This document shows positions 8,692 to 16,283 of a DNA stretch of 22,289 nt, piece by piece. The stretch is from a virus. A program made the translations under genes and the position numbers. Position 1 is the first letter of the stretch; each line of letters opens with the position of its first letter. Location of the stretch: the IMG/VR virus record IMGVR_UViG_3300028840_002428, positions 1 through 22,289 of that record; one strand, given 5' to 3'. The notes below the pieces were generated by a model. It was given only the letters and a program-made list of their open reading frames with translations, made no database searches and was not told the origin of the DNA.

Positions 8692-10334
8692 CAGTTGGAC
8701 CCCACATAGTACGTGGATTGATAACGAACGAAATCATAGTCGATTTGCAAAACAGCCACATCGTCGAGAGTATAGCCGTTGATGTTGATGCTATCGCCAA
8801 GCCGAATCGCGGTGACAACGGTCGGAAGGGTAATCACCCAAGACGCATCCTCGCCTTGCAACTCTTTCAATCGCGCCTCGCCCCAGTCCTCGAGCTCCGC
8901 ATCGTCCTTGCGGTTGTCCGTGTCGCCGCTGATTAGAGACAGGGAACCGTCCGCTTGCACGGAATAGGCCCCGTCGGCGTACATGTCCCAAGCAAAGCCG
9001 TCGTCCGTGAGGCGTTGCCGGCGGTACTTGTAATACGATCCGGTTGTCACGTCGCTTGTTTCTAGCCTCGCCTCATCGAGATAGACGCAGACCAACTTCA
9101 CCCAGTCCGGCGTTATCATCGCCGCCGCCGCGCCATCGGCAAAATCCGGCTTGGCCTGGGGCTCGCTGAACCATACCCAACGGTTGTCCTTGATCGTGAA
9201 CCCACTCATAACCGTGCGCGGCGTTCCTTCATCGGCATATTTCACGAGACAGAAAGGCATGGCCTTTCGACTCGAATGATTCGGGTCATCGTCCAACAAC
9301 TCGCCGAGCACATGCGGTTGGCGATCCTCGGCAAGGCCCGTGAGTGGATTGGTTACCGATACTGTGGGGATCTCATAACGTCGGCCAACTTCCGCCGCGT
9401 ATGGCGTATAGTCGGAATTTGCGGAGCCGTCCTGTGCTTGCTTGACAGTGTATTTCGGCGGGCACAACAACACCGCGCTTTCGATGGTGGCATCCCACGC
9501 CTCGGTGAGAGTCAATGTCGATTGCACGCGCTTACGTCGCCCTTGCATGGCCAGGCGGTTAACAAGACCGAAATCATCAACGCGATATTGAATGCGTTCG
9601 GCAGTCGGGTATCCGTAGGGTTGATCGCGGGCGGCCAAGTCATTGCGCACGCTATAATTGATTCGCCGCACTGGCCCGGCCCCAATGCGAAATGACGAAA
9701 GCAAATCGTTCGTGTTCGCCGCGTATCGCAAATACGTTCGTCGCCGATTGTCCGAAGCCGCCAAACGTTGCACTTGTTCCAGCGCCACGCCATGCGGCAT
9801 GCCGAAAACAATTTGCGGGCCAACCGTTGTCGTCGGGAATGCTCCCGTGTCAAAATGCAAATAGTCGCTGTTGCTGTTCACGGAATATTGAAAGTCCGTG
9901 TAGCCATCATGAATATCCGAGCAGATTCGCCGTGAGTTCAGCGCCTCTTTGGGCAAGCCGGTTTCCTCGTCGATTTCGTTATAGTTATAAGAGCACGTGT
10001 CATCATTGAGATGGCCGCGTTCGTCCAGCGCAAGGATTTCCACGCGGTCGCCCATCTCATAGGTCTGGCCCGCCGCCTCAATGTACCCCCGGAACGTTGG
10101 CCTTGCACAAATATGCGGATTGACGTACACCAACACCGCCGTTCCTTGCGCGAGTAACCGAGTCGGGAACCGCCGTGCTGGAAAGTCTATGCGCGCCTCG
10201 GATGGCGCAAACCCGGAGCGCAACGTCAAACGCCGGAGCACGCCGTCTAGGCGCAGCTTGCCACCGATATAGACCCATACAATGGGTTTGTGAAATCCCG
10301 TGGGGCCTGTTCTCGTTGCGCCGATCCATCCCAT
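8691..10334 (-). CDS. Tail hub protein, gp27/gpD-like
   Basis: This 547-residue protein has features expected of the baseplate/tail hub family. Residues of about 15-60 carry a beta-rich segment on the imposed field geometry (WVYIGGKLRLDGVLRRLTL). A segment near 80-105 reads FRGYIEAAGQTYEMGDRVEI followed by LALDERG, the typical 'modifies the coordinate frame, then evaluates' arrangement of hub beta-barrels. The C-terminus (AIRLGDSININGYTL, then VLQIDYDF) matches the hub habit of a final small beta domain that locates the binding groove. The start is a TAATG overlap with the upstream Fn3 gene, with only a weak ribosome binding site. In siphophages the hub sits below the distal tail ring and carries the central fibre, fitting its place immediately before the OB-like and giant genes. 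Confidence 0.65.
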   Translation of the reverse strand: MGWIGATRTGPTGFHKPIVWVYIGGKLRLDGVLRRLTLRSGFAPSEARIDFPARRFPTRLLAQGTAVLVYVNPHICARPTFRGYIEAAGQTYEMGDRVEILALDERGHLNDDTCSYNYNEIDEETGLPKEALNSRRICSDIHDGYTDFQYSVNSNSDYLHFDTGAFPTTTVGPQIVFGMPHGVALEQVQRLAASDNRRRTYLRYAANTNDLLSSFRIGAGPVRRINYSVRNDLAARDQPYGYPTAERIQYRVDDFGLVNRLAMQGRRKRVQSTLTLTEAWDATIESAVLLCPPKYTVKQAQDGSANSDYTPYAAEVGRRYEIPTVSVTNPLTGLAEDRQPHVLGELLDDDPNHSSRKAMPFCLVKYADEGTPRTVMSGFTIKDNRWVWFSEPQAKPDFADGAAAAMITPDWVKLVCVYLDEARLETSDVTTGSYYKYRRQRLTDDGFAWDMYADGAYSVQADGSLSLISGDTDNRKDDAELEDWGEARLKELQGEDASWVITLPTVVTAIRLGDSININGYTLDDVAVLQIDYDFVRYQSTYYVGSN

Positions 10335-11653
10335 TATGATGTCACCGCCGCGCTAATTACTTGGTCGCCGCTCGGTGGCGTTCCGTCACTGATTGCAGTC
10401 ACTTCATGGCTGTATTCGCCATACGCCCCCGATTGGCTATAGGGGCGCACTTTGTAGGTGTAGGTTTGACCTTCCGTCAAACTTCCGCCCGGCAACGCGG
10501 AGCCGTCGTCATCCACGGAATACTCGCCGTCTGCCTGATAGGCCACCGTGTCAAACTCCGTATCATCGCGGTAGAAGGCAACGCCGCCCGTCTCCGGCAC
10601 GTCCGCCGTGCATGTGACGCGAATATCGCCAGCGATAATGCTTTCCGCGCGGATGTCGTAGATCGTGTCCGGTGGCGCTCCCGCAATGTAGGTAAGCCCG
10701 CCCGCGCCATCGTCAATGTATTGGAAGTCGAGCGTCGCAATGTTCGCAATTCCACCATAGCCATTTACGGCCATCACGGCAACGCGCCATGTTCCCGCGA
10801 AAACTTGCAGGGTCAATGTCGTGGCGCCTGGGTATCGTCTCCGGCAATAGGCCCAGCGCGTATCAGCAAAAGGCAGCTCATCAAAAAACGGGAATTGATT
10901 GACCGCCCATAAATAGCCCATTGTGCCAGAGCCGCCCGTCTCCGTAAAACTGAACGTCTGTGCGCGACTTTCTCCGGTTCCGATGTCGTCGAGGCTATGC
11001 GTTATCTCGGTAATGGTCGCGGGCGCGGCCGTTATGGTTGCCGTTGCCGTCTCTCCGTTATCGCCGCCCACGCCATTCCCTATATTACCGGCAATGTCGC
11101 GATACAGGATCTTGAATTCATACGTGCCTGTCGATAAATCAGAAACAACATATGACCGGAGCTCTTTTTGTTCTATGGTCGCAAGTAGCGTGTCCGCGCC
11201 CAAACCGTCGCCCTCGTCATAGTATATTAGATAGGCGTCGAAATCATCCTCGTCGGGCGAATCCGACCACGACAAAATAACATTGTCGCCCACCGGATAA
11301 GCGTAGAAGAAGGCCGTGCCGTCGAGAATGTCCTGGGCAGGATCGCGCAACGTGCCAAGGATGTTCACCATCTTCAGCCATGTGCCCGCGGGCGTCCAAG
11401 GCAAGAGAAACAAGTCCGCGTCTTGCTGCACGGTCTCACGCACGCCATCAACGAAAACATGCCAGTCGTATTCCTCGTCATCTATGTATGAGGGTATGAT
11501 TGCCTCGCCGCGCAACGTGGGCTGCCCGTCCGCATAAAGCAATAAGTTACTGTCAAGACCAAGGCCCGCAACACGACCGAAGCGCGGAGCGTAAACAAGC
11601 CCATCAACCCAGGGTTCCATGTTTAATATGTCATGCCCAAAGACTGGCATCAT
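10334..11653 (-). CDS. Tail protein with fibronectin-III and Ig/PKD-like domains
   Basis: The 439-residue protein is a string of beta-sandwich domains. Residues 1-110 are a head domain with repeated Trp/Asp and no clear family. Residues of about 120-200 form an Fn3 domain, with VILSWSDSPDEDDFDAYLIYY and YEFKILYRDIAGN. Residues 210-312 look Ig- or PKD-like (TFSFTETGGSG ... WRVAVMAVNGYG). Residues 325-425 are a second Fn3 domain, ending YTYKVRPYSQSGAYGEYS. Fn3 domains are frequent in siphophage tail-tip proteins, where they are thought to aid weak surface contact. The gene begins with ATGATG right after the preceding TAA and ends in a TAATG overlap with the hub gene. A side-fibre or distal-tail decoration role is inferred. 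Confidence 0.72.
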   Translation of the reverse strand: MMPVFGHDILNMEPWVDGLVYAPRFGRVAGLGLDSNLLLYADGQPTLRGEAIIPSYIDDEEYDWHVFVDGVRETVQQDADLFLLPWTPAGTWLKMVNILGTLRDPAQDILDGTAFFYAYPVGDNVILSWSDSPDEDDFDAYLIYYDEGDGLGADTLLATIEQKELRSYVVSDLSTGTYEFKILYRDIAGNIGNGVGGDNGETATATITAAPATITEITHSLDDIGTGESRAQTFSFTETGGSGTMGYLWAVNQFPFFDELPFADTRWAYCRRRYPGATTLTLQVFAGTWRVAVMAVNGYGGIANIATLDFQYIDDGAGGLTYIAGAPPDTIYDIRAESIIAGDIRVTCTADVPETGGVAFYRDDTEFDTVAYQADGEYSVDDDGSALPGGSLTEGQTYTYKVRPYSQSGAYGEYSHEVTAISDGTPPSGDQVISAAVTS

Positions 11654-12343
11654 TTACCCTGGCAATAGGAATATGGTAGGGTTCGTCGGCAAACCTGGAA
11701 TGGGGCTTTCTTGCTGTGCAGTGATGCGGAGATGTTCCCCCGGCTGAAATTTGAGGCGGTTGGGAAAGGCAGTCCAGCCGCTTCCATGTGTTCCATCGCT
11801 CACTGTTATGTCTGCGGATTTGCTACCCACGTCGGCATCGCCCGACGCTTTTTGTATTCGGAAAACAAGATCGGCGCCCGTTGGCCCTTCGTCCATGATA
11901 ACCTGCCCAGCAGCGAAACCCGCGCCATACTCGAACTCTATGGTATCATGCAGGTCGAGATTGCCGCCCGAGGAGTCCATGACTCCGTGCTTGTAAATCG
12001 TCACGGGGCGATCCCACCATTTGAAGAGGCGACCATAGCCGACATACGTAAAGTAGAGCGTGACTTGTGAACTTGTCAAAACCCGCCCGGTCGTTTTATC
12101 CAACACACATTCATTCGTGCTCGGGACGCCCATCTTCAGAACATCATAGCGCGTACCGCCCAAATCTTGCGCCGTTGCCGCGCCATAGGTCGCGTCAGTG
12201 TTCCCGATTACCTGATCATTTGTTGCCTCTTGTAGCCATCCCGCGTAGTAGGTCACTGCATTTATGGTGACCGCAACGGAGCACGTGACTATTTCGTTTG
12301 TTACGTCGTGGCCGTCCGCGTAAAACTCTGTTTGGACGCTCAT
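11654..12343 (-). CDS. Tail-tip protein of unknown family
   Basis: The 229-residue product is not recognised. It is predicted to be mostly beta, with no signal peptide or membrane helix. Its start has a good ribosome binding site (ACGGAG, 7 bases upstream). The sequence opens with FYADGHDVTNEIVTCSVAVTI, a strand pattern common in distal tail and baseplate proteins. It later carries aromatic stretches (YVGYGRLFKWWDRPV) and a C-terminal barrel-like segment ending in FQPGEHLRITAQQ. Its position between the tape measure block and the Fn3/hub genes matches where distal-tail proteins and lambda L/K-type proteins lie. A role in forming the ring that joins tube to tip is plausible but unproven. Confidence 0.65.
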   Translation of the reverse strand: MSVQTEFYADGHDVTNEIVTCSVAVTINAVTYYAGWLQEATNDQVIGNTDATYGAATAQDLGGTRYDVLKMGVPSTNECVLDKTTGRVLTSSQVTLYFTYVGYGRLFKWWDRPVTIYKHGVMDSSGGNLDLHDTIEFEYGAGFAAGQVIMDEGPTGADLVFRIQKASGDADVGSKSADITVSDGTHGSGWTAFPNRLKFQPGEHLRITAQQESPIPGLPTNPTIFLLPG

Positions 12344-12355
12344 AGATAGGCTCCG

Positions 12356-12772
12356 TCAATAATAATGGACCCAACGCCCCCGCCAGACGCATTGCCAACC
12401 ATAGCCGGACGGGGCGGCCACGGCGCGCTGTATTGGGCCGCTCTCGAAATCCACAAGGCGCATATTGGTGAACGAGCCGACGGAAAACGTCAGGGTTGCA
12501 ATCACATACGTGATGCGCGCCGTATCAATCGAGGCGATCAGTGTTTTCAGCGTTCCCTCGGAAGACGCACACAGGCGATTTCGGAAGATGCCTTCCTCGG
12601 CAAACACGAACTGCTTGCTATCCTCTTCGGTTTGACGCGTGCCCAAGACCATGTAATCGCGCCCCGAACAATGCGGATATACAATATCCTTCACTTCCCC
12701 GTCTTGGGCGTTGCGCCCGGCGAGATGATGCCATTCGCCAAATGTCACGCCACCCCAGCTGAGCGCGGTCAT
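12356..12772 (-). CDS. Small tail-tip candidate (lambda M slot)
   Basis: This 138-residue protein is not recognised. It is beta-rich with a mixed hydrophobic core, including VTFGEWHHLAG near the start and ITYVIATLTFSVGSF at about 85-105. The start ATG overlaps the preceding stop as ATGA, indicating translational coupling to the signal-peptide gene. It falls in the slot after the tape measure where lambda-like genomes encode gpM, a small tail-tip initiator protein. Length is similar to gpM (about 110 residues), but no sequence signature was seen that secures the assignment. Confidence 0.6.
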   Translation of the reverse strand: MTALSWGGVTFGEWHHLAGRNAQDGEVKDIVYPHCSGRDYMVLGTRQTEEDSKQFVFAEEGIFRNRLCASSEGTLKTLIASIDTARITYVIATLTFSVGSFTNMRLVDFESGPIQRAVAAPSGYGWQCVWRGRWVHYY

Positions 12773-13209
12773 TTTTCGATTTCCTTTGGCAAGTCCCCAT
12801 TTAGGATGGCAGCCTCTTCTTGCAGTTGCGCGAGCATGCTTTGGAGTTGTGTTTGGCCCTGCGCGTTGATCGTCAATGCGGCCCTGAGCAAGTACGGCTT
12901 GAGATCCGGCAGCTCGTCGTAGATCTTCCCGATGGCCCCGGCGCCATAGCCTTCCTGGGAACGCAGCATCACGCGCGAGCGTAGGAGCAAGTGCATTTCC
13001 GACGGGGCAATCTTTTCATTGGTCACCGCGTCGCAGAGCTCCTTGTCAATGTAGCCCTCGAAAAATTGCGGGTTGTCGCTCGCGTATCGCATGAGCACCA
13101 CCTTCACCGGGTCTGCTGGCACGGTCTCTCGCGGCGCTTGCGACCTTTGCGCTTGGGCCGCCCACAAACAACCCATGATAACTACGACAATCAGCGTTAC
13201 TCGTTTCAT
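12769..13209 (-). CDS. Exported small protein in the tail operon
   Basis: This 146-residue protein opens with a clear export signal: MKR, a hydrophobic core (VTLIVVVIMGCLWAA) and a likely signal-peptidase site after AQA (about residue 20). A cysteine at 14 within VIMGC is a weak lipoprotein alternative, because the residue at -2 is Met rather than a small residue. The mature part is mostly helical. It has a C-terminal stretch (YLLRAALTINAQGQTQLQSMLAQLQ, split as hydrophobic and Gln-rich helices) that may form a coiled coil. The start is well supported by AAAGGGG 8 bases upstream. It lies 21 bases after the tape measure and is coupled to the next gene. A superinfection-exclusion factor or a periplasmic helper for tail or DNA passage are possible roles, both inferred. 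Confidence 0.72.
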   Translation of the reverse strand: MKRVTLIVVVIMGCLWAAQAQRSQAPRETVPADPVKVVLMRYASDNPQFFEGYIDKELCDAVTNEKIAPSEMHLLLRSRVMLRSQEGYGAGAIGKIYDELPDLKPYLLRAALTINAQGQTQLQSMLAQLQEEAAILNGDLPKEIEK

Positions 13210-13230
13210 TACTCTAACCCCTTTCGTAAG

Positions 13231-15144
13231 TTACAATCGCGCGCCCTCTTCGATTGGGCCATTGCGAAAGTGCTCATATTTCAGGCGGCGGGAAATCGCT
13301 TCCTCGTGTTGCTCGCGGAGCTCCTCGTTTTTTTTGGCAAGCTCAGTCACGCGCATTTGTCGCCGCAGAGATTCCTCTTGCGCTTGGAGTTGGTCGGCGC
13401 GTTCCATTGCCCCTTGTCGCGCAATATGCCCCTCTGGGAACTCAGCGGCGTGGCCCTCGAAATACTCAACGCCCATTGATAACCGATTCGCGCGGCGTTG
13501 CAACCCCAACATGCGCTCATCGGCCACGGTCGCCCGATACTCCTCGGCGGTCATGGGTGGACGCTCTTGCGCGGTGGCCGGGAGCGCTGGCATTGCTCGC
13601 GGTTGACTGCGCCGTACGTAGTCCTTCGTTGCCTGCAAATGCTCCGGACTCATCATGGCCCAAGACCAGAGGCCCTCGCGCTCGGCCTTGGGAAATGCTG
13701 ATCCCCGCAAGCTCTTGGCCAGTTCCGACCGGCCCAAAAATTTTTGCGCCGCGCCCTCGCCCTCAAAGACGAGCTTCCGCATGTAGCCGATTTCTTGCGG
13801 GCTTTTGCCTGCCTTGCGCATATCGGTTGCCATTCGACGGAAGCCCTTTTTCCATGATGCGCCTTGCGCTCCGGCTTCCAAATCGACGCCCGCGGCTTTC
13901 GCCATCGCCTGTATGGAATCCGGGATCGCCGCCATTGCGATCTTGTTCATTGCGTCATTTGGGATGATGTTTTCCGATAACGCGAAAATTTCCGCAAGCC
14001 ACTTTGGCGCTCCCGCCTCGCGGTATCGACCCACAGCCAACTGATGACGCACGTCTTGTTGGCTTATGCCACGCAATCCCATTTCTTGTTCGATGGGGAT
14101 GTTCGTTTGCCACTGCTGAATCGACTTGCGCAACTCGGCGAACCCGTAAGCAGCATCTTTCAACCGTTGGCTGAGCTTTTGGCCTACTGCGTCCTCTGCC
14201 GTCTCGCCAATGCGCCGCACGGCATCCTCAACTTGGTCTACGTTCTGAGTAAGCGATTGTGCAGCCGCAACGGCTTCTGCCCCAAAAATCTCTTGGATTG
14301 TCGAGGCGTCTAAACTTGAAAGGTCTCGCAACTGATCAAGCAAGCTCCCGCGCGTCGTGTAACCTTCTTCGATGGCTTTGTCCATGCGCAAAATGACGTT
14401 GCGCACCCCTGTGAATGTCCGCTCACTCCGGCCCCCGCGTTGCGTTGCCACGACCAATGCGCCGCCCAGCTCGTCGAGGGAATGCCCCAACGGTTCGGCA
14501 ACGGCGGCCACGTCCGGCAGCAAACGCGCGAGATCTTCGAATGTCAAAAAGCCTAGCTCGGCGGTCCGATTGATTTTGGCCTGCGCTTCCGAAACACTGT
14601 CCAACGTCTTCCCATAAATCAGATACGTCTTGAGCAGTGCCTTCACGCTCAGCGGCAACTCTGTTCCGGTAAGGCGTGTCAACTCGATTGCGCTCGACAA
14701 AACGTCTTTTTGAATGGCTTCGCTCAAATGTGACGCACCAGACTGGATGGAGAACAGAGCGTCCGCAATTTCCTTGCGCGTGATTCCAAAGGCATTGGCC
14801 AGCTCGAGCACTTCGTCTTTCTTGCTGGCAATCTTTGATAGGTTGTCGCCCAGCGACAGGAGCCCGGTCATCTCGCTTTCGAATTTGGAAGACTCCTCGC
14901 GCAGGCGCTTGTACTCCTCGACGGTCGCGCGGACGGCAGCGCTCACTCCAGCCGCGCCAACGAAGCCGCCTGCCAACGTCATGGCTGTGCGCTTCATGCC
15001 GCCAAGCGTTCGGTCGAAACGCCGTGCCTGACGGATCTGACCACGGAATGCCGTCTCGCTTTTTTTCTGCGTGGCAATGAGACGACGGAAACCCTGAACG
15101 GCTTTCGCTTCCTCGGAATCTAAAACGAATGTTACGTTTCCCAT
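13231..15144 (-). CDS. Tail tape measure protein, TP901 family
   Basis: This 637-residue protein sets tail length and forms the core of the tail tube, and it is ejected during infection. An N-terminal segment with alternating coiled-coil and a short hydrophobic stretch (about residues 53-71, AMTLAGGFVGAAGVSAAVR) is followed by the conserved TP901-type region. That region covers about residues 75-280 and is recognisable from the AFGITRKEIADALFSIQSGA and ELGFLTFEDLARLLPDVAA patterns. The C-terminal third is Arg/Glu-rich and helical (RRQMRVTELAKKNEELREQ). Using the usual 0.15 nm per residue gives a tail near 95 nm, a short-to-middling siphophage tail. The only ribosome binding site is a weak GAG, consistent with coupling to the preceding mini-gene. 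Confidence 0.85.
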   Translation of the reverse strand: MGNVTFVLDSEEAKAVQGFRRLIATQKKSETAFRGQIRQARRFDRTLGGMKRTAMTLAGGFVGAAGVSAAVRATVEEYKRLREESSKFESEMTGLLSLGDNLSKIASKKDEVLELANAFGITRKEIADALFSIQSGASHLSEAIQKDVLSSAIELTRLTGTELPLSVKALLKTYLIYGKTLDSVSEAQAKINRTAELGFLTFEDLARLLPDVAAVAEPLGHSLDELGGALVVATQRGGRSERTFTGVRNVILRMDKAIEEGYTTRGSLLDQLRDLSSLDASTIQEIFGAEAVAAAQSLTQNVDQVEDAVRRIGETAEDAVGQKLSQRLKDAAYGFAELRKSIQQWQTNIPIEQEMGLRGISQQDVRHQLAVGRYREAGAPKWLAEIFALSENIIPNDAMNKIAMAAIPDSIQAMAKAAGVDLEAGAQGASWKKGFRRMATDMRKAGKSPQEIGYMRKLVFEGEGAAQKFLGRSELAKSLRGSAFPKAEREGLWSWAMMSPEHLQATKDYVRRSQPRAMPALPATAQERPPMTAEEYRATVADERMLGLQRRANRLSMGVEYFEGHAAEFPEGHIARQGAMERADQLQAQEESLRRQMRVTELAKKNEELREQHEEAISRRLKYEHFRNGPIEEGARL

Positions 15145-15147
15145 CTG

Positions 15148-15201
15148 TTACTCACAGGCAAAAAAGTATAAGTCCGCAAACGTCGGCGCATACTCAGGCA
15201 T
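15148..15201 (-). CDS. 17-residue mini-gene coupled to the tape measure
   Basis: The ATG at 15201 overlaps the stop of the upstream gene as TGATG. The 17-codon frame encodes MPEYAPTFADLYFFACE, ends in TAA at 15148-15150, and lies 3 bases before the tape measure ATG. The frame fills the whole space between two supported genes, which is what a translated coupling gene would look like. A short GAG/GGGG stretch precedes the start. It may encode a tiny tail assembly peptide, or simply carry ribosomes to the tape measure start. A chance frame cannot be excluded at this length. Confidence 0.5.
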   Translation of the reverse strand: MPEYAPTFADLYFFACE

Positions 15202-15968
15202 CAACCCCGCTCGCCATCGGCGGTATCGTTGCCATCGTCCGTTCGGGCATCGCCGTTTTTTTTTGCGTTCTCCGCAAGCGCCTTTTGTATCGCGATGATC
15301 GTTGGCCAATCAAACAGCGCCTTTAATATTTCCAGTCGGTTTGTCGTGGACAACAAGCCCAGATAGCCAACTTCCCATTGACTCACACGGTAATTGACCG
15401 CTAAGGCTTCCACAGCAAGCGCAGTCTGCTCTTCTTCAGGCATGAGCTCCGACGGCGTCTCCCCTTCCGCCAGTTCAATTAAGCCCACGTCGCGCTGGAA
15501 CAATTCCCAGGCTCTCTCTGCTCGCTCACACAAGCCAGCAAAGCGCGTCTCTATTTGCTGTTGCCAGTTGCCCGAAGCGTCAATGGACAAGCGCCGAGGG
15601 ACGGGAGCGGGCTGCACGGGGCTTGTGGCCATGGGCACAACCCACTCCCCGCCATCGCTCAAGGCAACCTTATGGCCGGGGATAGAGTCCTCGCGCGCCA
15701 GATCATCAGGCGTCGGTGGCGTGTCGCGGAACCAGCCCAGGAAATATGCACCATCATTGCATGCCCTCCATTCTTGGGCTTCCGGGTCGAAGCGCACATC
15801 GGAAGGCTTGCCGAGTGAAACGATAATCCCGCCATGCCCCCCGGGCCCGGATGCGGTTTCTCGCGTCGCGAGGCCGCGCATATCCAATACGGAGGCTAAG
15901 CCTACCTCCGCAAGATCCGAGGCGGTCGCCCCGGCCCTGTTCGGCAGAAAATAAAGGAAAGCCGCCAT
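15201..15968 (-). CDS. Unknown protein in the tail assembly chaperone slot
   Basis: The ATG at 15968 (255 residues) is preferred over an upstream ATG at 16082, because it starts 1 base after the stop of the preceding gene (TGATATG) and opens with a hydrophobic, well-formed N-terminus (MAAFLYFLPNRAG). The upstream extension would be an out-of-frame reading of that gene. Residues 1-100 form a compact beta-type domain with Gly-rich and Trp-containing segments. Residues 130-255 are helical (ERAERAWELFQRDVGLIEL and WEVGYLGLLSTTNRLEILKALFDW), with an acidic C-terminus. In this position between tube and tape measure, phages encode tail assembly chaperones, and the helical half would suit that role. 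A possible fusion by frameshift is noted separately. Function is otherwise unknown. Confidence 0.68.
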   Translation of the reverse strand: MAAFLYFLPNRAGATASDLAEVGLASVLDMRGLATRETASGPGGHGGIIVSLGKPSDVRFDPEAQEWRACNDGAYFLGWFRDTPPTPDDLAREDSIPGHKVALSDGGEWVVPMATSPVQPAPVPRRLSIDASGNWQQQIETRFAGLCERAERAWELFQRDVGLIELAEGETPSELMPEEEQTALAVEALAVNYRVSQWEVGYLGLLSTTNRLEILKALFDWPTIIAIQKALAENAKKNGDARTDDGNDTADGERG

Positions 15969-15969
15969 A

Positions 15970-16269
15970 TCACGCGTCCGCCCCTTCCTCATCATCGGCT
16001 CGCGTGGCGTCCGGGTGTTCCGCCAAATAGGCGTTGAACACCTGGTCCAACGCGCCAACCTGGAGCGGAGGGACGCCCTCATCGCCCTTGATAATACGGG
16101 CCATGCTCAATATGGGCACGGTGTCCTCGGGCTCGATTGTCCCGCGTGTCACCAACTCACATTGTTTGCGATACATTTCCCGCACGCAGTCAACCGCAAG
16201 TTGGCGCATAGCCTTTTCGACTTCCCGCGCTCGTGCATGCAATTGTGTTCCCGTTGAAAACTGACCCAT
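15970..16269 (-). CDS. Putative tail assembly chaperone (G-like)
   Basis: The 99-residue protein is short and helical, with an acidic C-terminal tail (DDEEGADA). It has no sequence motif I can name. Length, charge and its place directly after the tail tube gene and before the tape measure fit lambda gpG-type tail chaperones, which bind the tape measure during tail assembly. The start is well supported by AAAGGG 7 bases upstream. Its last codons run through a GAAGGGGCG stretch, and the next gene begins 1 base after its stop in the +1 frame. Confidence 0.6.
   Translation of the reverse strand: MGQFSTGTQLHARAREVEKAMRQLAVDCVREMYRKQCELVTRGTIEPEDTVPILSMARIIKGDEGVPPLQVGALDQVFNAYLAEHPDATRADDEEGADA
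15979..15987 (-). promoter_or_regulatory. Candidate +1/-2 ribosomal frameshift site between tail-chaperone genes
   Basis: The coding strand reads GAAGGGGCG here, with codons GAA GGG GCG. A tRNA on GGG could shift forward one base to another GGG, entering the frame of the following gene, which stays open upstream to at least 16082. Tail chaperones commonly use frameshifting (usually -1; Mu-type -2), but this is not the classic slippery heptamer. The separate ATG 1 base after the stop gives a simpler explanation. Confidence 0.25.
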
Positions 16270-16283
16270 GGTCTCGCCCTTTC

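Noticed and set aside
12365-12922. Plus-strand frame of 185 codons
   Set aside because: It lies opposite two tightly coupled genes with better start signals and shows no domain pattern.
13254-13967. Plus-strand frame of 237 codons
   Set aside because: It lies opposite the tape measure gene and has the Pro/Arg/Ser-rich composition of a shadow frame.
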